Below are positions 17,663 to 26,844 of a stretch of 64,000 nt of DNA, one piece after another. The translations under genes were made by a program, and so were the position numbers. The notes beneath the pieces are model-generated. The model saw only the letters and a list, made by a program, of their open reading frames with translations, made no database searches and was not told the origin of the DNA. This DNA comes from Rhodoferax sp. (GTDB lineage: Bacteria > Pseudomonadota > Gammaproteobacteria > Burkholderiales > Burkholderiaceae_C). Where the stretch lies: positions 286,190-350,189 of the forward strand of contig JARLJI010000116.1 of assembly GCA_031291295.1 (NCBI GenBank), written 5' to 3'. Within the stretch, counting starts at the first letter, position 1. Each line of letters begins with the position of its first letter.

Positions 17663-18429
17663 GATGGATTCCTTTCAGTGTCGATGGGATGAGAGGCAAC
17701 CTTGCGGGACGCGCTCGCGCCGAGATAGGCCTGACGGATCAGGTCACCGTTGCGCAGCTCGTGCGCTGGCCCGTGACCGATGACGCGACCGTTCTGGAGC
17801 ACGTAGGCGGTGTCAGCGATCTGCAACGCGCGCTCGACCATCTGCTCGACTAGTAGGATGGTTGTGCCCTCGGCGCGCAGTTGTACGATCGCGTCGAACA
17901 CCTGGTCGATGACGGCCGGCGCCAGGCCAAGCGAGGGCTCGTCGAGCATCAGCAGCCGGGGCTTGTGCATCAGTGCCTGCGCAATGGCGAGCATCTGCTG
18001 CTGGCCACCCGAGAGGATGCCGGCGCGCACCCGCTGCCGCTCTTGGAGCACGGGAAACAGCGTGAACACGCGCTCGAAGCGCGCTGCCGCCTCGCCCTTC
18101 GCAAGCCGGGTGGCCCACAGGCCGAGCTCGAGATTGTCGCGCACCGACTGCGCACGGAAGAGGCGCCGACCCTCAGCCACGTGCAGCAGGCCTTGAGCGA
18201 CGATCGCCGCCGGGTTCGCGCCGACCAGCGACGCGCCGTCGAAGGCGATACTGCCCGAGCTCGGTCGCAGCAGGCCCGACAGCGCTCGCAGCAGCGTCGA
18301 CTTGCCAGTCCCATTGCTGCCGACCAGCGCGACGAGGCCGCCCTCGGGGAGTTCGAGCGATACGCCTTCGAGCACACCGACATGCCCATAGCCGGCGTGT
18401 AGGTCACGCACTTCCAGCGAGGCGCTCAT
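17659..18429 (-). CDS. LIV-type ABC transporter ATPase (LivF family)
   Basis: A 256-residue ATPase with Walker A GSNGTGKSTLLRALSG, signature LSGGQQQMLAIAQALMHKP and Walker B LLMLDEPSLGLAP. The tail after residue 235 is a little longer than usual. It overlaps the preceding permease-ATPase fusion gene by four bases (ATGA), and its own end overlaps the SDR gene. It is the second ATPase of the uptake system encoded between 17659 and 22363. Confidence 0.92.
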   Translation of the reverse strand: MSASLEVRDLHAGYGHVGVLEGVSLELPEGGLVALVGSNGTGKSTLLRALSGLLRPSSGSIAFDGASLVGANPAAIVAQGLLHVAEGRRLFRAQSVRDNLELGLWATRLAKGEAAARFERVFTLFPVLQERQRVRAGILSGGQQQMLAIAQALMHKPRLLMLDEPSLGLAPAVIDQVFDAIVQLRAEGTTILLVEQMVERALQIADTAYVLQNGRVIGHGPAHELRNGDLIRQAYLGASASRKVASHPIDTERNPS

Positions 18430-20243
18430 CGGGAGCCTCCAGTACCCTCGCGGCCCATGTACGCGCGTTCGACTTCCAGATTGCTGAACACCTCGCCCGG
18501 CGTACCGGCGGCCAGCACCATGCCGCGGTCGAGGACGGTGACCGAGCGGCTGACGCGGGCGATCAGCTCGAGATGGTGTTCGACGATCAGGACCGTCGTG
18601 CCCTGGGCGGCGATGGCCTCGATCAACGCGCCGAGCCGGTCAAGTTCGTCCATCGACAGGCCGGCTGCCGGTTCGTCCAGCAGCAGCAGCGACGGACGTC
18701 CGGCCAGCGCGCGTGCGATCTCGACAAGACGCTGCTGGCCGTGCGGCAGGTCGCCGGCAAGCGCGTGTGCGAGGCCGGCCAGGCCGACGAAGCGCAGCAG
18801 CGTCATCGCCGCGGCCGCGCTCTGGCGCTGATCGCGGTGGGCGCGCGGCAGGCCGAGCACGATCTCGGCGGCCGTGGCCTGCTCGCTGACGAAACCGCCG
18901 AGGCGAACGTTGTCGAGCACCGTCATTTCGTTGAGCAGCTTCGGCGTCTGGAAGGTGCGCCCGACGCCGAGCCGCGCGATCTCGTGCGGCGCAAGCCCCG
19001 AGACGTCGGTCTCGCCGAGCAGCACGTTGCCCTGGTCGCTGCGGATGAAGCCGCTGATCACGTTTAGCGTCGTCGTTTTGCCCGAGCCGTTCGGTCCGAC
19101 CAGCGCATGCGTGTGACCGGCCTCCGCCGTGAGCGCGCAACCGTTGAGCGCCTTGACGCCGCCGAAGTGCTTCTGCAGGCCGCACACGGTAAGCGTCAAA
19201 CGCGCCACGGGTGCGTTGTGTACATCGTGCGATTCGTCTAGGTCGACGTCTGTGCTGCGGATGTTCCAGCGCCGCCAGATCTTCATGCCCATAATACCGT
19301 TCGGTGCGAAGAGCATCAACACCAGCAGCATGACGCCGTAGACCATCAGTCGCCAGCTCTGCAGCGCGCCGAGCAATTCGGGCAGGAGGAAGAAGATCAG
19401 TGTGCCGATCACCGGGCCCCATAGCTTGCCAAGGCCGCCGATCACGATCACCAGCAGGAAGAAGATCGAGAAGTCAACGCTGAAGTCTTCCGGCGTGATG
19501 ACGGTGTTCTGCACCGCGTAGAACCCGCCGGCTAGGCCCGCAAGCGCCGCGCTGATCGCAAACGCAAACAGTTTGATGCGAAGCAGCGAGATGCCCGAAG
19601 CGGTGGCAGCGAGCGGGTTGTCTCGCGCCGCGACCATGCCGCGACCGAGCCGCGAGCGAACGAGATTGCGCGTGCCCCAGAACGCCAGAACTACGCACGC
19701 GGCCACCGCGACGTAGAGCTGCGCGGCGCTCAACGGCTGCCCGCCGATCGTCGGCGCCGGGATACCGACGACGCCGGAGAAGCCGCCCGTCAATCCGCGC
19801 ATTTCGACCAGCAGGTCGGTCACGACCTGGGCGAAGGTTAGCGTGACGAGTGCGAAATACCAGGTCGATAGGCGAAGCGCCGGCAGCGCCATCACGAGGC
19901 CGGCCAGTGCGGCGGCGGCCATACCGGCGAGCGCGGCAAGCCAGAACGACCAGTGCGCATCGACCATCAACAGTGCGGTCGTGTAGCTGCCGATCGCGAC
20001 CAGCGCGCCGTGACCGAGCGACACTTGTCCGGCATAGCCGGTGAGCACGTTCAGGCCGACCGCGACCAACATCATCACGCCGGCCCGGGTTGCGAGGAAC
20101 AGGATGAACTCGCCACGAAACCACAGCGGCAAGGACAACGCGGCAAGCACCGCCACGGCCCACACGGCCGGTGGCAGACGCAGGGCTACGTTTGCGGACG
20201 AGGCGGCCGCTGCCGGCGGACTGTGTTCAGTCATTGGGATCAT
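18426..20243 (-). CDS. Fused LivM permease-LivG ATPase
   Basis: A 605-residue fusion. Residues about 25-320 are a LivM-type permease with GLNVLTGYAGQVSLGHGALVAIG and VIVIGGLGKLWGPVIG. After a short linker (about 330-350) a LivG-type ATPase follows with Walker A GPNGSGKTTTLNVISG, FQTPKLLNEMTVLDN, a PHGQQRLVEIARAL signature variant and Walker B LLLLDEPAAGLS. Such fusions occur in betaproteobacterial LIV systems and fix one permease to one ATPase. Start and stop codons overlap the neighbouring transporter genes by four bases each. The other two ABC systems in the window keep these parts separate. Confidence 0.93.
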   Translation of the reverse strand: MIPMTEHSPPAAAASSANVALRLPPAVWAVAVLAALSLPLWFRGEFILFLATRAGVMMLVAVGLNVLTGYAGQVSLGHGALVAIGSYTTALLMVDAHWSFWLAALAGMAAAALAGLVMALPALRLSTWYFALVTLTFAQVVTDLLVEMRGLTGGFSGVVGIPAPTIGGQPLSAAQLYVAVAACVVLAFWGTRNLVRSRLGRGMVAARDNPLAATASGISLLRIKLFAFAISAALAGLAGGFYAVQNTVITPEDFSVDFSIFFLLVIVIGGLGKLWGPVIGTLIFFLLPELLGALQSWRLMVYGVMLLVLMLFAPNGIMGMKIWRRWNIRSTDVDLDESHDVHNAPVARLTLTVCGLQKHFGGVKALNGCALTAEAGHTHALVGPNGSGKTTTLNVISGFIRSDQGNVLLGETDVSGLAPHEIARLGVGRTFQTPKLLNEMTVLDNVRLGGFVSEQATAAEIVLGLPRAHRDQRQSAAAAMTLLRFVGLAGLAHALAGDLPHGQQRLVEIARALAGRPSLLLLDEPAAGLSMDELDRLGALIEAIAAQGTTVLIVEHHLELIARVSRSVTVLDRGMVLAAGTPGEVFSNLEVERAYMGREGTGGSR

Positions 20244-21118
20244 ACGGTTCTGGCCTCGAGGGTACTGAACAGACCTCCCGGTCTCGCCAGTAGCACGATT
20301 AACACGAGCGCCAGCATGACCGCATTGTCATAACCCGGTGAGAGCAGCAATGCGCTCATGGCCTCGACCAGACCAATCATGTAGCCGGCGATCAGTGCGC
20401 CGCGATTGCTGCCGAGGCCGCCGATCGCGGCCGCGGCAAAGCCCTTGAGCAACAGCACGCCCCCGAGGGTGGTCGATGCGCTGAGAACGGGCGAGGCGAG
20501 GTAGCCGGTCGCGCCCGCGAGCATGCCGCCGAGCGCGAACGACCAGCGGCTGATGGAGCCCGGATCGATGCCGCGCAGTAGCGCCGCGTCGCGGTCCTCC
20601 GCGACGGCGAGTGTGGCCTTGCCCCAGAGGCTGCGGTAGAGCTGATCGATGCCGAAGACCAGCAGCAGCGTCAGCGCGATCAGCGCGATCTGGTAGCTCG
20701 ACACGCTGACGCCGTTCAGCGGCAGCACGCCAACAGAGAACGGCGGCGGCGCGTGTACGACGATCGGGTCCGGGCCCCACACCTTGCCGACGGCGTTGGT
20801 GATGATCATCGAGACCGCCAGTGTGGTGATGATCCACGCAGTGCCGTTCGCGCTGCGCTTAAGCACCGGTGCGACGGCGATTCGCTCCTCAAGCAGTGCG
20901 AGCAACGCGATCGCCACCATTGCGGCCGCCAGCGCCGCGTACCATGGCCACGACTGTTGCGTGATCAGCAGCGCGCTGGCCATCGAGCCGAGCATGACGA
21001 GATCGCCCTGCGCGAAGTTGAACACCTTGGTCGGCCGATACAGGATGTTGAATCCCATGGCCACCAAGCAGTAGAGGCTCCCGGCGGTGAGCCCGGACAC
21101 GATCGCGTCTAGCCACAT
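20240..21118 (-). CDS. LIV-type ABC transporter permease (LivH family)
   Basis: A 292-residue permease with the LivH markers LYCLVAMGFNILYRPTKVFNFAQGDLVMLGSM and GGLGSNRGALIAGYMIG and about eight hydrophobic segments. It starts 15 bases after the binding-protein gene and overlaps the fused permease-ATPase by four bases. It completes the membrane channel of the second uptake system. Confidence 0.92.
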   Translation of the reverse strand: MWLDAIVSGLTAGSLYCLVAMGFNILYRPTKVFNFAQGDLVMLGSMASALLITQQSWPWYAALAAAMVAIALLALLEERIAVAPVLKRSANGTAWIITTLAVSMIITNAVGKVWGPDPIVVHAPPPFSVGVLPLNGVSVSSYQIALIALTLLLVFGIDQLYRSLWGKATLAVAEDRDAALLRGIDPGSISRWSFALGGMLAGATGYLASPVLSASTTLGGVLLLKGFAAAAIGGLGSNRGALIAGYMIGLVEAMSALLLSPGYDNAVMLALVLIVLLARPGGLFSTLEARTV

Positions 21119-21133
21119 ATCGCGAGGGAAGCC

Positions 21134-22363
21134 TTAGGCGCGTTCGCGGAACACGTGCATCGCCTTCGGATCCTTGCCTGAGAGAAGCGTTGCCATCACC
21201 ATCTGGTCGCTTGTCAGCGCGCAGTGGTTCTCTGGGCTGAAGCTGATGCTGCCGATCATCCCCGAGTATCCTTTGGTCGAATCAAACGCATGCTTGATGC
21301 GCTCGGTGTCGAACTTCTTTTCGGTGTCCACCACTTGCCGCAGCAGATGGAGGTAGTCATAGAACGGGCTGATGACCGCGTTGATCTCCCACTCTTTCGA
21401 TTCGGGGAAGGTGACAACGCGCTTCGCATAAGCGACCTGCCGGGCACCGGGCGGCTCGGTAGCGGTGTAGGTCATGGTCTTGATAAGCGTGCCATACGCG
21501 TTTTTCAGCACCTCGGGGTCGGTGTTCTCGAGCACGGCGTTCGAGAACAATGAGTTGCCGCCGAGGATTGCCGGATACCACTTCATCGCCTGCAGGCCGG
21601 CGGCAGTGAGCAGCATGCCCTGGGCTGGCGAGTTCCATAGCACCAAGGCCTCGACACCGGAGGCGCGGAGCTTGCTGAGGTAGACCTTCAAGTCGGTTGC
21701 AGTGACGGGGTACACTTGAACAGAAGCTGGTTCGATCCCGTATTTCTTCAGTGAGCGCGCCGTAGCGGCGCCACCGGATTCGCCCAGGGCGCTGTTCTCT
21801 TGCAGAATACCGACCTTTTTTAGCTTCAGTTTCTCGACGATATGGCGGGCGATCGCCTCGCCCTGCTGGCCAGTGTTGTAGGTGAACTGGTATTGATACG
21901 GATATTTTCTTCCGTCGGCCAGTTCCTCGGCCCAGCCGCCACCGGCTTGGACTATCTTCATCGCAGTCGTTGTTGCGACCGCGGCCAGCGTCTGCGAACT
22001 GCCGACCGGCCCGAGCAGCGCTTGTGCCCCGTCGTCGACTAGCTTCCGCATCACCGCCGGCTCCTTGGCCGGGGAGCTCTCGTCGTCGGCCTCGATAATT
22101 TCGATTGGCCGGCCGAGCATACCGCCAGATGCGTTGATCTCGCCGACCGCGATTTTGACCGAGATATAAAGCGGCGCAAAAGACGATGAGGTGAGGCCGG
22201 TCATGGCTCGTGCCGAGCCGATCTTGATGGTGTCGCCGCGTTGGGCGAAGACGCTCTGCGCGGCGATCAGCAAAGAAGTGCCTGTCAACGAGGCCGCAGC
22301 GGCAGACAGCACGGTGCGGCGCGAGACGCCATGGTTGGGACTGTTAACGTTTAACGTATTCAT
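21134..22363 (-). CDS. ABC transporter periplasmic binding protein with Tat-type signal
   Basis: A 409-residue type I binding protein. The N-terminus has a twin-arginine pattern (HGVSRRTVLSAAAASLTG) before a hydrophobic stretch ending SVFAQ, suggesting Tat export. The mature part begins GDTIKIGSARAMTGLTSSSFA. I chose ATG 22363 over the in-frame ATG at 22378 because the signal starts closer to the norm; neither has a strong ribosome site. It heads the minus-strand operon to 15220. The inverted repeat at 22465-22498 lies in its promoter region. Confidence 0.88.
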   Translation of the reverse strand: MNTLNVNSPNHGVSRRTVLSAAAASLTGTSLLIAAQSVFAQRGDTIKIGSARAMTGLTSSSFAPLYISVKIAVGEINASGGMLGRPIEIIEADDESSPAKEPAVMRKLVDDGAQALLGPVGSSQTLAAVATTTAMKIVQAGGGWAEELADGRKYPYQYQFTYNTGQQGEAIARHIVEKLKLKKVGILQENSALGESGGAATARSLKKYGIEPASVQVYPVTATDLKVYLSKLRASGVEALVLWNSPAQGMLLTAAGLQAMKWYPAILGGNSLFSNAVLENTDPEVLKNAYGTLIKTMTYTATEPPGARQVAYAKRVVTFPESKEWEINAVISPFYDYLHLLRQVVDTEKKFDTERIKHAFDSTKGYSGMIGSISFSPENHCALTSDQMVMATLLSGKDPKAMHVFRERA

Positions 22364-22464
22364 AAGTCTGGCCCCCATTTCGGTGATGGCTCATTGCGCG
22401 CCGAGCCAGTGCAGCGCCTAGCATTTGGCCAACTGCGGCATGACCACGCCAGAGTCAGAACAAA

Positions 22465-22498
22465 TCGTATAGATGTGTATGATACGTGACATATACGA
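22465..22498. promoter_or_regulatory. Inverted repeat upstream of the second ABC operon
   Basis: TCGTATA (22465-22471) and TATACGA (22492-22498) form perfect 7-base arms 20 bases apart, with a small GTATGATAC palindrome (22477-22485) between. The region is AT-rich and about 100 bases before the binding-protein start, as expected for an operator. It resembles the GTAC/GTATAC-rich operators elsewhere in the window but does not contain the rTACAGTAGyrTAC core. Confidence 0.4.
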
Positions 22499-22589
22499 AA
22501 GCGCGGTTGTATTTTTCTAGTGTTTTCCCTAGGTGCATGGTCCCGGAGAGTCGTAACGTTATTCTGTCCATTGAGGCGGAAAAAGCGTT

Positions 22590-23330
22590 ATGGCAACTAT
22601 GCTTCACGGCAGCGCCCGAACAACGCCGCGAGTTCGAGTCAAGCTCCAAAGGCCGAAAGAAAAGACCAGTGTCCTGGCCCGGCGCTACGGGTTGAGCCGC
22701 ACGACCGTCACGAAATGGCGATCTCGCCCCACGACCGCAGATACGCGCATGGGCCCGAGTCAACCCCAAGGCACAGTGCTGTCTCCTGCCGAGGAGGCCG
22801 TAGTCGTGGAGTTCAGGTGAAGAACACTGCTGCCTCTGGATGACGTGATGGGTTGCCTGCGCGAGAGCGTTCCCAAACTCACCTGCTCAAGCCTGCATCG
22901 CTGCTTTCACCGGCATGGCATTTCTCGTCTGCCAGCCAGCGATATAAAAACAACTGGCAGGGAAAAGTTTGCTCCGACTCAGATCGGTTACGTGCACATC
23001 GACAGTGCTGAGCTGCGCTTGGCGCAAGGCAAGCTCAACATGTTCTTGGTTATTGACCGGGTCTCGAAATTCACTTATGTAGAGTTTCGGAACGATGGCG
23101 GCAAGATGAATGGCGCAGACTTTCTGCACGGCGTGGTCGCTGCTTTACCCTACAAGATTCACACCGTTCTGACCGACAACGGCATCACTTTTGCCGACCC
23201 GCGAAAGAACCGGAACAAGCCTATCCATGTCTTGCTGGGAATGCAAATCTTTGGCAGGGTTTGCAATGAAAATGCCATCATGCACAAGCTAACCAGGCCC
23301 TACCCCCTGGGGACTTTGTTGTCGACATGA
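22590..23330 (+). pseudogene. Remnant of an IS481-family transposase
   Basis: The N-terminal part (22590-22820) matches IS481-type transposases: MATMLHGSARTTPRV, a helix-turn-helix ending GLSRTTVTKWRSR, and TVLSPAEEAVVVEFR. An in-frame TGA at 22818 stops it where relatives read FRRHTLLPLDD; the same frame continues directly with RTLLPLDDVMGCL, SSLHRCFHRHGISRLP and HTVLTDNGITF. A CGA-to-TGA change is the simplest cause. The C-terminal third, with the catalytic Glu and the WTNGQVERMNR block, is missing. It is dead. No terminal repeats were found. Confidence 0.8.
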
Positions 23331-23332
23331 CC

Positions 23333-23383
23333 TTGACAGTCAGCGCCAACGGCATGCATAATTACTCGTACAGTAGTGTACTA
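23333..23383 (+). promoter_or_regulatory. Promoter and operator of the first AliA-like ligase gene
   Basis: TTGACA (23333-23338) and CATAAT (23357-23362) are 18 bases apart, a good sigma-70 pair. The likely transcription start falls in the operator GTACAGTAGTGTAC (23368-23381), whose two GTAC ends flank a six-base centre. The arrangement, nearly identical at 37681-37731, suggests repression by occlusion of the start site. The coding start is 54 bases beyond. Confidence 0.7.
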
Positions 23384-23434
23384 CATGACCGATGTCGGGC
23401 GCAGGTCTTAGGTGCAGTGACAGGAGATGAATGA

Positions 23435-25087
23435 ATGGCAAACTCTCGATTCGACGCTGTGGCTCATGCCCGCAGCATGCGCGGTGCGGGTTTTTGGGTT
23501 GACCGAACCATCGATGAATTCTTGGTTGACGCGGTTGAGCGTTTTCCCGACAAGGCCGCAGTGGTGGCCTACCGGACCGATCGAGTAGCGCCAGAGCGAA
23601 TGACTTTTGCCGAACTTGAGGCCAAGGTTGCTCGCGTTGCAGGCTCGCTACGCGCGCTCGGTGTCGGGCCTCGCGATGTCGTCGCGGTACAGCTACCCAA
23701 CTGGTGGGAGTTCGTCGTCACCGTGTTAGCTTGCGGGCGACTAGGCGCCGTGGTCAACCCGCTGATGCCTATCTTCCGTGAGCGTGAATTGGGCTTTATG
23801 TTGGCCTTCTCTGAAGCCAAGGTGTTGGTAGTGCCACATGTCTTTCGAGGGTTCGACCATTCGGCGATGGCCGAGAGCCTGAAGGCGCAGTCGGCGACAT
23901 TGCGGTGTGTCATCGTAGTTGACGGTCCGGGGACAAACTCGTTCGAGCGCGCACTAATGAACGGCGATGGCAGCGACATGGCGGTTGAGCCGTCGTTCGC
24001 ATTAAAACCAGACGAGCTCGCAGTGCTGATGTTCACGTCTGGGACCACCGGTGAACCCAAGGGCGTTATGCACAGCAGCAACACGCTGGTGGCCTGCACG
24101 AACTCGCTTGCCGATCGCTTTCATCTGACGGCCGACGACGTGCTGCTGTGCTGCTCGCCTTTGGGCCACATGACCGGCTATGCGGCCGTCATGCTTGAGG
24201 CCATTCGACTCTCGGCCACGCTAGTGTTGCAGGATGTATGGGAGCCCAAGCGCGGCGTGGCCATCATGGCCAACGAAGGCGTGACGCACACTGCGGCATC
24301 GACGCCCTTTCTCGCCGACATCACCGAAGCCGTGGTTGCAGGCAGCCCGCGGCCTAATCGCCTGCGCACCTTCCTGTGCGGGGGTGCACCGATCCCACCG
24401 GTGCAGATCGGCCGAGCCGCACGCGAGCTCGGTCTGCTGGTGTCGTCACTATGGGGTATGACCGAATCGCTCGGGGGCACGCTGACCGAGCCCGAGCGGG
24501 CGGCTGAGAAGTCGTCCAAGACCGACGGTCGGGCGGTCGAAGGCATGCAGGTTCGTGTCGTCGACGATGGCGGGCGGCCGGTGCCTGCGGACCAGACCGG
24601 GCATCTCGAGGTGCGCGGCGCGCAGATGTTCCTCGGCTACTACAAGCGGATGGATATCAAGACCTTCGATGCCGAAGGCTGGTTCGACACTGGCGATCTC
24701 GCCTACATGGATGACGAGGGTTACATCCGTGTCAATGGCCGCACCAAGGACGTACTGATTCGCGGCGGCGAGAATGTGCCAGTGTTCGAGATTGAGAGCT
24801 TGCTCTACAAGCACCCTGCGGTAAGCATGGCGGCAATCGTTGGCTACCCCGATGTACGACTCGGCGAGCGCGCCTGTGCCTTCGTCGTGCTGCGGCCGGG
24901 CGCCGCTCTCGACCTCGCCGCGGTGCAGGCCTACATGGCCGAATGCAAGGTCGCGAAGCAGTATTGGCCGGAGCAGGTTGAGGTCATCGACGACTTGCCA
25001 CGCACGGCTAGCGGCAAGATCCAGAAGTTCGTGCTCAGGGAGCGCGCCAAGGCGCACGGAGACGACTCCAGCTGCGCACGCACATGA
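23435..25087 (+). CDS. aliA: AMP-forming CoA ligase, cyclohexanecarboxylate-CoA ligase (AliA)-like
   Basis: A 550-residue ANL ligase with the phosphate loop MFTSGTTGEPKGVMH (about residue 200), WGMTESLGGTL, DTGDLAYMDDEGYIRVNGRTKDVLIRGGENV, and the catalytic Lys in TASGKIQKFVLRE. The N-terminal pattern (ARSMRGAGFWVDRTIDEFL) is shared with the paralogue at 37787; the two look about 70% identical by eye. AliA converts cyclohexanecarboxylate to its CoA ester in Rhodopseudomonas; the assignment here leans on the linked badH/badI-like genes. A GGAGATG ribosome site lies before the start. The specificity is not proven. Confidence 0.78.
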   Translation: MANSRFDAVAHARSMRGAGFWVDRTIDEFLVDAVERFPDKAAVVAYRTDRVAPERMTFAELEAKVARVAGSLRALGVGPRDVVAVQLPNWWEFVVTVLACGRLGAVVNPLMPIFRERELGFMLAFSEAKVLVVPHVFRGFDHSAMAESLKAQSATLRCVIVVDGPGTNSFERALMNGDGSDMAVEPSFALKPDELAVLMFTSGTTGEPKGVMHSSNTLVACTNSLADRFHLTADDVLLCCSPLGHMTGYAAVMLEAIRLSATLVLQDVWEPKRGVAIMANEGVTHTAASTPFLADITEAVVAGSPRPNRLRTFLCGGAPIPPVQIGRAARELGLLVSSLWGMTESLGGTLTEPERAAEKSSKTDGRAVEGMQVRVVDDGGRPVPADQTGHLEVRGAQMFLGYYKRMDIKTFDAEGWFDTGDLAYMDDEGYIRVNGRTKDVLIRGGENVPVFEIESLLYKHPAVSMAAIVGYPDVRLGERACAFVVLRPGAALDLAAVQAYMAECKVAKQYWPEQVEVIDDLPRTASGKIQKFVLRERAKAHGDDSSCART

Positions 25088-25435
25088 GATCGCATCTTAC
25101 TCAGTAGTCGGTGATTTAGACTGGCGATTTACGGCACGATTGACGCCCGTGGCCGGCCTGATCGCCTGGGCCGCGAGTGGGGAAGTCTTCGGGCCGATGA
25201 AACCGGCCAGCGTGGCGGTCGCACAACTTTCTGAGCCGCGCTGACCTGTTGGTAGGGCGTGAGGTGTTCTTGGGTTCGCGAGACTTGGCCGTGGGGCCGG
25301 CTTGCTGCCCGCGGACATCGCGCCCGCAGCGCCATCCGCCTGGTGCCGCGTCAACGCCGCTCAGGCGGGCAATCACGGACTCATCTGAAGCGCGAGAGAT
25401 CATCAGCCTACAGCCTTACCAAGGACGAATCATCC
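25088..25435. other. 348-base gap with no recognisable gene
   Basis: Between the ligase and SDR genes. Short open frames exist on both strands, but none has a ribosome site or family similarity that I recognise. It may hold a remnant of a lost gene. No promoter pair or operator core of the type seen elsewhere is visible, so the SDR may be read from the ligase promoter. Confidence 0.5.
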
Positions 25436-26221
25436 ATGAACTCGAACCATGAATATCCAGTGGCCCAACGCCTGGCCGGCACGGTGTGCGTCGTCACTGG
25501 GGCCGCACGCGGCATTGGTATGGCAATTGCCGAACGCTTCGCCGCCGAGGGTGGACGCATCGCCTGCTTTGACGTGAGCGACAGGCGCCTGGAGCCGGCT
25601 GTCGCCGAGCTGGTCGCGCGTGGCATCGATGCGCGCGGCTACACCGCCGATGTCTCGCGCCGCGACGCGGTGGCCAAGGCGTTCGAGGCAGTGGAGCGTG
25701 ATTTCGGCGCGCCCGTGGGCGTGCTGGTCAACAACGCCGTATGGGCACGTTTCCAGCCGCTAGCTGAGGTGGACGAGGAGTGTGTGGGGCGCATGTTCGA
25801 CGTCGGCCTCAAGGCCCTGATCTGGACCATGCAGGCGGCCGTGCCCCAGATGAAGCGTCGCGGATCGGGCGCGATCATCAATCTCAGTTCCACGTCGGCC
25901 CTGCAGGCCATGCCCAATGCCATCGGCTATGCCGCGATGAAAGCCGGCGTGCTCGGGATCACGCGCGCGGCCGCCGTCGAGCTGAGCCCGCATCGTATCC
26001 GCGTGAACACCATCATTCCCGGCATGATCGGCACGCCGGCCTCGATCGCACAGTTCGACGACGCGACCATGAGCGCGCGCCTGTCAACGATGCCCATGGG
26101 GCGCTTTGGCGAGCCGCACGAGATCGCGGCGGTCGCGGCCTTTCTGGCGAGCGATGACAGCCGTTACGTGCAGGGCGCTGCGCTGGTTGCCGATGGTGGC
26201 TGGACGGTCGCCACCCACTGA
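25436..26221 (+). CDS. Short-chain dehydrogenase/reductase
   Basis: A 261-residue classical SDR. Cofactor motif VVTGAARGIGMAIAERFAAEG, NNAVWARF, catalytic Ser in NLSSTSALQ and YAAMKAGV giving the Tyr-x3-Lys pair. The ATG at 25436 has AAGGACG upstream; the frame is open earlier but without similarity. It follows the AliA-like ligase and is probably a 3-hydroxyacyl-CoA (or ring hydroxyl) dehydrogenase. The small CDS-free stretch to 26349 separates it from the convergent operon. Confidence 0.88.
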   Translation: MNSNHEYPVAQRLAGTVCVVTGAARGIGMAIAERFAAEGGRIACFDVSDRRLEPAVAELVARGIDARGYTADVSRRDAVAKAFEAVERDFGAPVGVLVNNAVWARFQPLAEVDEECVGRMFDVGLKALIWTMQAAVPQMKRRGSGAIINLSSTSALQAMPNAIGYAAMKAGVLGITRAAAVELSPHRIRVNTIIPGMIGTPASIAQFDDATMSARLSTMPMGRFGEPHEIAAVAAFLASDDSRYVQGAALVADGGWTVATH

Positions 26222-26349
26222 GCCTTGCAGCATCGATATGCCTTTCAGGTCATCCTTGTTCGTGCAGGCATGCGCACGATCCTGTCGTCAAAATCCTCGA
26301 AGCGTTGTCCGTTTCTGGTGTTTGTGCCGAGGGGCTTCTTGGTTGTGCG

Positions 26350-26844
26350 CTAGCTAGCGCGCTGCGGCATGCCCGGCAGCCGCAGCCCATGGTCGCTCGC
26401 GGTGTCGGGCAATAGCGGCCCGCGCTTGAACACGCCGCTGGCACGCAGCACGGTCTGGCCGTCGGCCTGCACCAGGCCTTGCGAGAACACGAGGTTGCGC
26501 GTCACCTTGAGGATGTCGGCACGGCCCTGTACCCAGCTACCCAGTGGCGCGTTGGCCATGAAGTCCATTTGCAGGCTGATGGTGGGCAGGAATTGGCGCG
26601 GGATGTCGGCCTGGTACTGCGCGGCGGTGGAGATCAGGATGTCAGCGAACATGCCGAGCATGCCGCCGTGGCAGCTCTGCCCAGGGTTCACATGCTGCGG
26701 GCCGACGCGGAAACCGAGTTGCAGCCGCTCGTCGTGCCAGCGCGCGTACAGCGGGCCGTTGTGCGTGGCGAAAGCGCCGCCTATTTGCACCGGCTCGAAG
26801 CCGGTCGGCGGCGGCGCGAAGGCGTCCTCGGACGTGTGTTTCAT
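26350..26844 (-). CDS. PaaI-like hotdog thioesterase
   Basis: A 164-residue single-hotdog protein with the thioesterase block NPGQSCHGGMLGMFADILIS (the HGG turn and Asp). It probably hydrolyses acyl-CoAs that stall in the pathway, recycling CoA. The start at 26844 overlaps the stop of the CoA transferase gene by four bases, making it the last gene of the nine-gene minus-strand operon. The same frame remains open upstream inside the neighbouring gene but has no ribosome site. Confidence 0.85.
   Translation of the reverse strand: MKHTSEDAFAPPPTGFEPVQIGGAFATHNGPLYARWHDERLQLGFRVGPQHVNPGQSCHGGMLGMFADILISTAAQYQADIPRQFLPTISLQMDFMANAPLGSWVQGRADILKVTRNLVFSQGLVQADGQTVLRASGVFKRGPLLPDTASDHGLRLPGMPQRAS

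Noticed and set aside
22455-22769. Minus-strand 104-codon frame overlapping the second ABC promoter
   Set aside because: Antisense to the IS481 remnant, crosses the inverted repeat and AT-rich promoter, no similarity.
25116-25403. 95-codon minus-strand frame in the gap after the first ligase
   Set aside because: No recognisable motif or ribosome site; amino acid content looks random.
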